Part shown: positions 58,543 through 64,000 of the stretch, piece by piece
How positions within the stretch are numbered: the first letter of the stretch is position 1
Layout: each line of letters begins with the position of its first letter
Virus record (IMG/VR): IMGVR_UViG_3300050020_000030
Span: 24,640-88,639 of that record
Source of the DNA: a virus
Direction: 5' to 3' (one strand)
DNA length: 64,000 nucleotides
The notes under the pieces: generated by a model
The model's database searches: none
What the model saw: the letters and a program-made list of their open reading frames with translations, nothing else
Told to the model about the DNA's origin: nothing
Made by a program: the position numbers and the translations under genes

Positions 58543-58889
58543 GGCTGTACCTCCCGTGTTACGTGCTTCCCATCTATCATGCAGGGAGCCCCGTGGTCGC
58601 TAATCTTCCAATGATATGGTCCACCCTCGAACCAGCAATTATGTACTTCAAATTGGGACGCTGTTGAGAACAGCTTTCCGTCTACCCAGGTGCCAGCATC
58701 GTTAACGCAGATAGCGTATTCTCCCGTTGAGCAGATCGCTTCAGGTTTAGGAGGTACTAGCCACTTTGAATGTACAATGTAGCCTGCCATTATCCTGTCC
58801 TCTCGCGGGCCGTGTACAAACGGCTCACACCCGTCTGCCAGTGCCAGCACCAAGCAAAGCCACAAGATTGTAAGTAGTATCTTGTTCAC
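58539..58889 (-). CDS. Secreted or lipoprotein-type small protein
   Basis: 116 aa from GTG 58889 (AAGG seven bases upstream; GTG 58958 possible). NKILLTILWLCLVLALADGC is a signal sequence ending in Cys, close to a lipobox. The mature part has several Cys (ICSTGEYAICVNDAGTWV, NCWFEGG, PCMIDG). First gene behind promoter 59008-58980. Possibly a superinfection-exclusion type envelope protein; unproven. Confidence 0.55.
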   Translation of the reverse strand: MNKILLTILWLCLVLALADGCEPFVHGPREDRIMAGYIVHSKWLVPPKPEAICSTGEYAICVNDAGTWVDGKLFSTASQFEVHNCWFEGGPYHWKISDHGAPCMIDGKHVTREVQP

Positions 58890-58979
58890 GGCTGCACCTT
58901 TCCTGCGCGGGCCGCAACAAACGTGTTTATAAAGCCGCGCATACCACCATCCGCTCACTTGCTTTCTTGCTCCATATTT

Positions 58980-59008
58980 AGAATACCACTATACCCTGCC
59001 CGTGTCAA
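58980..59008 (-). promoter_or_regulatory. Early promoter, TTGACACGGG type
   Basis: Minus strand TTGACA (59008-59003), 17-base spacer ending in TGG, TATTCT (58985-58980). The -35 overlaps the stop of the DNA polymerase gene. Confidence 0.75.
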
Positions 59009-62000
59009 CCCTTAGTATAATATAAAGATTCCATACCTTCCGCGCCTAGTAAAAAATCTGATGCCCAAGGAGGAGCCGTTGTCATACACTCTACTAGCTC
59101 CTTTACTCCGAGGGGGGAGTCTTCATCCACTTCGGCCACGATTTCGTCGTGACAAGTTAGTACGATCTGGAAGCCCATATTTTTGGCTAGGTGCATTCCG
59201 TAAAACAGAATATCCCGGCAAAAAGCCTGCACGATGTTTTCGAAAGTCTTAGCCCCCCTAGTCTCTATACTCGTCCATTGGTGAGTGACTTGCGAGATGC
59301 CGTCCACACGGAGATCAGCTTTTCGGTAAGAATTACCCTTACGGGAGGTGGCGTCTACCCACGTTACCGAGGGGTTAATATAGTGCAGAGCGCGGCCCGA
59401 GGGTAGCCAGACACAGAGTACCCGGCCCTTCATTTCTAGGCGGATAGGCCCTAGTTCGGCGGTCGTATCGTTTTCCACGACTCTAGCGAAAGCCCGGTGG
59501 AGATCGTACCAGTACTGTTCTACCTCTCGGTATGTATTTCTGTAGACCTGTACCGCCTTTTCTGCATACTCTAAGGTAAGTTCAATACCCATATTTTCCG
59601 CGTAAGCAAGCAAGCCAGTCTTAACCGAGTTACCCTCTTCATCTGTAGTTTCTTCGCCCGCACTAAGTCCGTACCCGCAGTTATGAACAATCAGGGGACC
59701 CTTCTCCGTCAGGATCGTGAACCGACTCCTCGGACCCGAGTTTAGAATGTCGAACGTAGGCACCCCGGCATTGGGACTGTTCTGCAATGATCCTTTCTGG
59801 AGAGAATCCTTTGTTGATTTTTCGGCAGACGTTTCCGCACTCCCGGTACTGGGGGCAGTATCTTTCCCAGAACTCAACGGCAGAAAGTTTTTCTCCCAGA
59901 TAGTGGATGTAGCAAAGGTTTTCTTTATTCCTCCCATTAACTTTTGAGGTAACAAATCGAAGATTCCCTTTTTCATAATGGCCGTCATTATCTTCTCGGT
60001 CGATCTGGTACGCGGGCTTGTCATAGTTCTTAAGGGTAAGGCAGTGTCCGATGAAATCGTACACATCCTCAAATTTGCACTGAATCCCCCGTCCTCCGTA
60101 GCGATGAGCGGCAGAACCGACTCCCCGGCAGCGCGACAGAATCGCGTAGTACCTGTTCGCCAGCCGGTCAATAAGTTCTCTAGGTTCCGAAAATCTGACG
60201 TATACTCCGTTCTGGTCTTCCTGAACCTTTTTTCGGGCACAAGGGAGGCAACGACTTGTCTTACCCTTTTCAAGATTCTCCCTATTGACCAGTTTTTCGG
60301 AGCCGCAGACCCCGCATCGGCAAGGGTAACTGAGGTATTTTTTAACCTTCTGAGCGAGTCCGGTAGTAACCCACTCGCCAAATTTATAGCCGACCTCTCG
60401 TAGAGGCCACTTTGCGTCACTTCGCACGCTTCTTTCCACCCTTCTTCTGTAAGAATCCCGTGCTCCGGAGTAACATCTACTCGGAGCAGGTTGATAACTT
60501 TCTTGTCCCCCTGATACACACAACCATCGTGAGACACCCATTCACCGCCATCCCACAGCTTATCCTCTAAGGTAACGTTCACAATCTTCTTTACCCCGTG
60601 GTTGGTAAGGACCATAGTATCTTCACCGAAACATCCGAGGGTAGGCGCTTTAGCGTTTGTCCTAGCGGTCTTATCCCCCGCCTTATACGTCTCCCACAAC
60701 TCCTCGTAGGTAGCGTGACCATCCATTTGTGCTGCAAAAGCAATATAAGGGTCTCTCCCCTGACGAAACACTTCCAGAAGAGGTTCGCACTCTGTAACCC
60801 ATCCGGCTCCACGAGCTTCGATAGCGGAGAGATCGGCAATCACGAACTTCTTCCCCGGAGCCGCACACAAAATCGGGCGCAAGGCCGCACAAGCCACGTC
60901 TAGCGGGCTACTAAAATTTTTCTTGATTCCCTCATAATCCCCTGATTTTAATAGGGATAAAGCGAGATCGAATTTTCCGCCCACTTCCTTGGATGCCTTC
61001 ACGAGATTCTGCACTTGCACCAGCCCGGAAGTCATGCGCCCGGTTCTAGCCGCCCCCATAAAATGGAACAATCCGCGAACCCTACCATCTGACATGATAG
61101 AAGCCCGGTATGCGTCCAGCTTACTAACCGAACTTTTACTGAGTTGTAGCCTAAGTTCCAGAGCTTTCCGGCACTGTTCATTTAGATCACACTCCCCGTT
61201 CAAAGCCCGCTTGATAAAGGGCTTTCCGATAGACAGAAAAGTGTACCCGTTCTGTCTGGCATACGCCAGCACCTGAACCGGGGACTTGGGGTTCTTGATG
61301 CCTGTAAGTTCGAGAAACTGTTTGGTAAGAGCCGATTGCTCTTTTTCTACGACTATACTCGCCCCCTGTAGAAGCACCGAGTCCGTGTAGATTCCATAGT
61401 CGTTGATTTCTTCTGATAGCGCGAAGTTTTCATATTCCCAGTCCGGAAGAGGAAAGTCCTTTAGCCGGTGCAGGATTTCCCGCATAGCTTCTACGTCCGT
61501 TTTGCAGTAATCACAGAAGCGGGAATACTCCTTAACATGGGTATCCCAGTCACGATAGGAAGTCGGCTCAATTCCGAAGAGGGTTAGCTCCCCGCCAAAC
61601 CGAAGGGGCTTGCAGAAAAGATCGACCATGCTAACATCTTTTACAAAAAATTCGGTCAGCTTCTTGGACTTGATATCCAGAATCTTGCCCACTTTTTCCA
61701 GCTTACCGGGCATACTCATAGCCCGACTCAGGATCATCGGGTCAATAAATCTATCAACCGGAATATCAATATCAAAAAATCTTTTTATGGCAAGGCGTTC
61801 AAACTGACAATTGTGAGCGACGATTATTTGAAAAGGGTCCTGCAACCCCTGAAGTAAGTCTTCCGGGATAGGACCCTTGTGGCATTCCCATAGCTGTACG
61901 TCGGCATCCCCCCACGCATAAGCAAACATGAGGAGTTCGCAGCTAGGATGATCTATGTATTTGTATGCCCCAGTTGTCGAGATATCCAGTTCGTTCCGTG

Positions 62001-62025
62001 TTTCGAGGTCGATATGCAGAAGCAT
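59005..62025 (-). CDS. Family A DNA polymerase with intein
   Basis: 1006 aa precursor, about 690 aa mature. 3'-5' exonuclease: HIDLETR (4-10) and HNCQFERLAI, DYCKTDVEAM. Polymerase: motif A DLSAIEARG (398-406), motif B RTNAKAPTLG/CGYG (455-786, split by the intein), motif C CHDEIVAEV (958-966). T7 gp5-type layout with no 5' nuclease. An intein occupies residues 465-782. ATG 62025 follows AAAAGGATAAA. Replicates the phage genome with the encoded primase-helicase. Confidence 0.92.
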   Translation of the reverse strand: MLLHIDLETRNELDISTTGAYKYIDHPSCELLMFAYAWGDADVQLWECHKGPIPEDLLQGLQDPFQIIVAHNCQFERLAIKRFFDIDIPVDRFIDPMILSRAMSMPGKLEKVGKILDIKSKKLTEFFVKDVSMVDLFCKPLRFGGELTLFGIEPTSYRDWDTHVKEYSRFCDYCKTDVEAMREILHRLKDFPLPDWEYENFALSEEINDYGIYTDSVLLQGASIVVEKEQSALTKQFLELTGIKNPKSPVQVLAYARQNGYTFLSIGKPFIKRALNGECDLNEQCRKALELRLQLSKSSVSKLDAYRASIMSDGRVRGLFHFMGAARTGRMTSGLVQVQNLVKASKEVGGKFDLALSLLKSGDYEGIKKNFSSPLDVACAALRPILCAAPGKKFVIADLSAIEARGAGWVTECEPLLEVFRQGRDPYIAFAAQMDGHATYEELWETYKAGDKTARTNAKAPTLGCFGEDTMVLTNHGVKKIVNVTLEDKLWDGGEWVSHDGCVYQGDKKVINLLRVDVTPEHGILTEEGWKEACEVTQSGLYERSAINLASGLLPDSLRRLKNTSVTLADAGSAAPKNWSIGRILKRVRQVVASLVPEKRFRKTRTEYTSDFRNLENLLTGWRTGTTRFCRAAGESVLPLIATEDGGFSANLRMCTISSDTALPLRTMTSPRTRSTEKIMTAIMKKGIFDLLPQKLMGGIKKTFATSTIWEKNFLPLSSGKDTAPSTGSAETSAEKSTKDSLQKGSLQNSPNAGVPTFDILNSGPRSRFTILTEKGPLIVHNCGYGLSAGEETTDEEGNSVKTGLLAYAENMGIELTLEYAEKAVQVYRNTYREVEQYWYDLHRAFARVVENDTTAELGPIRLEMKGRVLCVWLPSGRALHYINPSVTWVDATSRKGNSYRKADLRVDGISQVTHQWTSIETRGAKTFENIVQAFCRDILFYGMHLAKNMGFQIVLTCHDEIVAEVDEDSPLGVKELVECMTTAPPWASDFLLGAEGMESLYYTKG
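59680..60633 (-). mobile_element. DNA polymerase intein carrying an out-of-frame endonuclease
   Basis: 318 residues. Starts CFGEDTMVLTNHGVKKIVNV, block B RVDVTPEHGILTEEGW, and ends PTFDILNSGPRSRF .. GPLIVHN before extein Cys. Between about residues 550 and 752 the intein frame is Ser/Thr/Arg/Lys-rich and matches no fold. A complete HNH endonuclease lies there in a different frame. Confidence 0.88.
59681..60427 (-). CDS. HNH homing endonuclease nested out of frame in the polymerase intein
   Basis: 248 aa from GTG 60427 (AAGGGTGG eight bases upstream; the frame is open from 60541). Zinc DNA-binding start GYKFGEWVTTGLAQKV .. YPCRCGVCGSEKL .. RCLPCARKK; HNH core HRYGGRGIQCKFEDVYDF, YQIDREDNDGHYEKGNLR, FVTSKVNGRN (60109-59921); C-terminal KINKGFSPERII, as in phage HNH homing enzymes. 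The frame is shifted by two bases from the intein frame and ends four bases before the intein does. The start codon is inferred. Confidence 0.8.
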   Translation of the reverse strand: MRSDAKWPLREVGYKFGEWVTTGLAQKVKKYLSYPCRCGVCGSEKLVNRENLEKGKTSRCLPCARKKVQEDQNGVYVRFSEPRELIDRLANRYYAILSRCRGVGSAAHRYGGRGIQCKFEDVYDFIGHCLTLKNYDKPAYQIDREDNDGHYEKGNLRFVTSKVNGRNKENLCYIHYLGEKLSAVEFWERYCPQYRECGNVCRKINKGFSPERIIAEQSQCRGAYVRHSKLGSEESVHDPDGEGSPDCS

Positions 62026-62035
62026 TTTATCCTTT

Positions 62036-62109
62036 TGGTTCCGGGTCCACGAATCGAACGTAGGTTAGGAGGATCAAAACCTCCTGTCTTACCACTAAAC
62101 GAACCCGGA
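62036..62109 (-). tRNA. tRNA-Gln(TTG), CCA encoded
   Basis: Minus strand cloverleaf: acceptor TCCGGGT/ACCCGGA, D loop TTTAGTGGTAA, anticodon stem GGAGG/CCTCC with loop TTTTGAT (anticodon TTG), T stem CTACG/CGTGG around TTCGATT, discriminator A and encoded CCA. Lies between the polymerase gene and the gene at 62113. Could supply CAA decoding or replace a cleaved host tRNA. Confidence 0.92.
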
Positions 62110-62112
62110 ATT

Positions 62113-62688
62113 TTATTCCTGTTCCACCTGGTCCCAGAAAGTCTTCAGATTTATCCGAATCTTCCCCGGATACCAGCAAACAGTGGGGGCGTTACGGATT
62201 GCCTCGTTCAGTTCTTCGATTTTAGTACATACCTCGTCAGGGAGTTCTCCATCTTCCGGAAGATCGTCACACCAATTGTCATAGTCAATAGTGTGAAGTT
62301 TCCCCCGCGCACACTTCACTATTTGAACTTCTGCTTCTTCGTTCTCCCCTAAGTCGGCTTTCAAATCGGCCATCCAATCCAAAAGAGAATCTTCATCGAA
62401 GAAGTATGTATCATCATTATAGACGCACACCGGCTCAGACCCGTCCCAGTCTTCCACAGGAAGAGCATAGTACTTATCTGAGTCTAGCTTAGACTGGCAA
62501 GAATCACACCTAACATGGCCCTTTGAGTATATTTTACCGCAAGGGCAGGTTCGGTGGGTACACCCCGCGTATCTGGCAATATTTTCGTCTTTCCCGTAAA
62601 ACCTCCCGTCGCTGGCTACCCACCCGCTTATGTCTGTTTTGAAGGTTGCAGCTTCCGGGCTATCATACATGATTATTTTCTCGGTCAT
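62113..62688 (-). CDS. Hypothetical zinc-ribbon protein
   Basis: 191 aa from ATG 62688 (GGGAG upstream, ATGA overlap). HRTCPCGKIYSKGHVRCDSC is one zinc ribbon at about 45-67; the C-terminal part is acidic (DLPEDGELPDEV). Similar proteins accompany phage replication genes. Role unknown. Confidence 0.6.
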   Translation of the reverse strand: MTEKIIMYDSPEAATFKTDISGWVASDGRFYGKDENIARYAGCTHRTCPCGKIYSKGHVRCDSCQSKLDSDKYYALPVEDWDGSEPVCVYNDDTYFFDEDSLLDWMADLKADLGENEEAEVQIVKCARGKLHTIDYDNWCDDLPEDGELPDEVCTKIEELNEAIRNAPTVCWYPGKIRINLKTFWDQVEQE

Positions 62689-63104
62689 TGTGTCTCCCAC
62701 AACTTGAGTTCTGCTTCCCTGCGCCTAGTAAGTCCGGGCACTGGTAGTCCGCCTGATTTATCCCACCGAAGAATCTGAACAGGAATATTTTCCAGTCCGT
62801 GAGACAGCAAAAGTCGGAGTGATCCTACCCCCAAATTAAATCCAAAATCCACGAGGGAATCAAATTGATTCTGGGTAAATGTATGTTCTAGCGCGAGTCT
62901 ATTTAAGACAGACTCCACGCCCTGTACATCCTTGCTGAGGAGTTCGGCGCACTGCTCTTCTGATATCCCGTTCGGGTAATGTTCCCCCGGAAGCAACAAA
63001 TGGCCTACTCCGATAGTCCACTTACCGGCTACATCTTGGTACTGTGTTAGCCGCCGCCCCTCAAAAGATTCGATAAATTGTAAACCCGCACTACTGGTTT
63101 TCAT
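62685..63104 (-). CDS. GH24 lysozyme (endolysin)
   Basis: 139 aa, T4/P22-type lysozyme: IESFEGRRLTQYQDVAGK with Glu15 and Asp24, then WTIGVGHLL with Thr30, the catalytic triad; NQFDSLVDFGFNLG and TRRREAELKLW follow. Cleaves peptidoglycan glycan strands for lysis. No signal peptide, so a holin is needed. It sits in the early/replication arm, far from the membrane candidates. Confidence 0.92.
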   Translation of the reverse strand: MKTSSAGLQFIESFEGRRLTQYQDVAGKWTIGVGHLLLPGEHYPNGISEEQCAELLSKDVQGVESVLNRLALEHTFTQNQFDSLVDFGFNLGVGSLRLLLSHGLENIPVQILRWDKSGGLPVPGLTRRREAELKLWETQ

Positions 63105-63418
63105 AGCTGGCTCCCCGAGAATTCAATGCTAAAAAATAGCTCTACTTCCTCACTATCTCTTTCGGCGGAAAACCCTCCCGTGCGAATGTAGACGCTCTTG
63201 GGCTTATCAAGCAAATCAGAAATTAGCCCCTCGGCAACCTCTTTTATCTTCTCTAGAGTGGGGATAGCTTCTCCCCACTTCCATCCGGTAAGCACCATAT
63301 AGGCATGTACCTTCTCGAAGTCAAACTCAGAAAATATTTCCCGTATGATTCTCCGCTTGGCTACCTCTTTACTGATTTTCATAATTCTCTGCTTATCTAC
63401 ATTTTTACTGGTTTTCAT
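63101..63418 (-). CDS. Hypothetical protein with duplicated N-terminus
   Basis: 105 aa from ATG 63418 (GGAGACCTACT). The first 24 residues are a tandem duplication: MKTSKNVDKQRI then MKISKEVAKRRI. A second start at 63382 would begin at the repeat. The later part (GWKWGEAIPTLEKIKEVAEG; TGGFSAERD) resembles a small phage family of unknown role. Confidence 0.6.
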   Translation of the reverse strand: MKTSKNVDKQRIMKISKEVAKRRIIREIFSEFDFEKVHAYMVLTGWKWGEAIPTLEKIKEVAEGLISDLLDKPKSVYIRTGGFSAERDSEEVELFFSIEFSGSQL

Positions 63419-63620
63419 AGTAGGTCTCCTCACAAGCCTCCTGAATTTGTTTGATAATTCCTAGCTGTTCCGGAGTGAATGGTCGAGATCGCTCAAAATC
63501 CTGTTTGGAATCTGCCTTCAGCCGCTCGGCCCCGCTAGGATTACTTTGCTTATTCGCAGGTAGCAACTTCCGCCAACTTACTAGGACATTTTTACTGGCC
63601 GTCTTGAAGTTGGAAGTCAT
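63405..63620 (-). CDS. Hypothetical small protein
   Basis: 71 aa, basic N-terminus (TASKNVLVSWRKLLPANKQS), helical end (TPEQLGIIKQIQEACEETYY). Overlaps the next start by 14 bases. Function unknown. Confidence 0.55.
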   Translation of the reverse strand: MTSNFKTASKNVLVSWRKLLPANKQSNPSGAERLKADSKQDFERSRPFTPEQLGIIKQIQEACEETYYENQ

Positions 63621-63629
63621 CCAGCCATC

Positions 63630-64000
63630 TTAGAACATTCTGTCTAGAATTTCGACCAAATACGTAGTCTCGACCTTATCTGGATTCTTGTCCCGAAGAA
63701 GTTTGATAACCTGTAGGAAATACGCCGTGTCAACACCAATCAACTGATCCTCTAGAACGTCAATGTCGGTAAGGTCCAATTCGCTGATCTGCATACAAAT
63801 CTTGAGTATCTGTCCTGCATTTGCGTGCCAGCCGCGAGAAATAAATTTCTTAAGTCGAGCCACGCTGCATACAGGATACTTACTGCCCACGTACACAAGC
63901 TGCTTCGCTAGGATAGCCGCGAGAGCTTCCGGCCTAAGAACCAACTCATTATCCCAACTCGTCCAGACGTTAGTCGTGTGGATAAAGTCATAATTCTTGT
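63630..64000 (-). CDS. Hypothetical protein, start outside the window (partial)
   Basis: The frame is open to the window edge (KNYDFIHTTNVWTSWDNE before VLRPEALAAILAKQLVYVG). A TTG at 63944 is a possible internal start, but the upstream residues look coding. Two Val/Leu-rich helices (RLKKFISRG; FLQVIKLLRDKNP) follow. No domain recognised. Confidence 0.5.
   Translation of the reverse strand, partial: KNYDFIHTTNVWTSWDNELVLRPEALAAILAKQLVYVGSKYPVCSVARLKKFISRGWHANAGQILKICMQISELDLTDIDVLEDQLIGVDTAYFLQVIKLLRDKNPDKVETTYLVEILDRMF

Noticed and set aside
63724-63760. TTGACACGG on the minus strand as another early promoter
   Set aside because: No -10 element at 16-18 bases; the bases encode VDTAYF in a good frame.

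Overview
The window is one part of a tailed-phage genome, probably a podovirus-like phage of a soil Gram-negative bacterium. Evidence is a T7-style module order on the + strand (tail-tube-like proteins, a very large tail tube/nozzle-like protein, a GNAT-type protein where T7 has gp13, then internal/ejection-type proteins) facing a T7-style replication arm on the - strand (family A DNA polymerase, fused primase-helicase, SSB, nuclease). Terminase, portal and most of the capsid gene are not in the window, so it is a fragment. A chitobiase-C-like domain in one lipoprotein is of a kind common in Acidobacteriota, which hints at the host only weakly.

Layout. 1-395: the end of a gene (possibly the major capsid protein) interrupted by a small group I intron. 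404-29828 (+): virion proteins, with free-standing homing endonucleases inserted between them (two GIY-YIG, one HNH, one endonuclease VII type), a histidine phosphatase, and a cassette of proteins with export signals (7020-11066) lying between two paralogous tail-adaptor genes. 29829-30144: convergence zone with two terminators. 30145-64000 (-): densely overlapping early/replication genes: class II ribonucleotide reductase, dNMP kinase, two metallophosphoesterases, spanin-like membrane protein, endonuclease VII, RNA ligase and polynucleotide kinase/phosphatase (tRNA repair), two cell-wall hydrolases, primase-helicase, PD-(D/E)XK nuclease, UvrD-like helicase, SSB, ERF-type annealing protein, tyrosine recombinase, DNA polymerase, a tRNA-Gln and many small proteins.

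How it works together. Early genes are read from a family of sigma70-like promoters (TTGACA, 17-18 bp spacer ending in TGn, TATAAT-like -10), several embedded in upstream coding sequence. Three genes start exactly where such a promoter should start transcription and are therefore probably leaderless. Nucleotides for replication come from the RNR and dNMP kinase; the replisome is self-encoded; RNA ligase, Pnkp and tRNA-Gln suggest defence against tRNA-cutting host systems.

The outstanding feature is the load of self-splicing and homing elements: one group I intron, three inteins (RNR, UvrD-like helicase, DNA polymerase) and five free-standing homing endonucleases. In the DNA polymerase intein the homing endonuclease is not fused in frame: a complete HNH endonuclease is written in a different reading frame across the middle of the intein, while the intein frame stays open as a low-complexity linker. 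This overprinted endonuclease is the strongest candidate in the window for a poorly described system.
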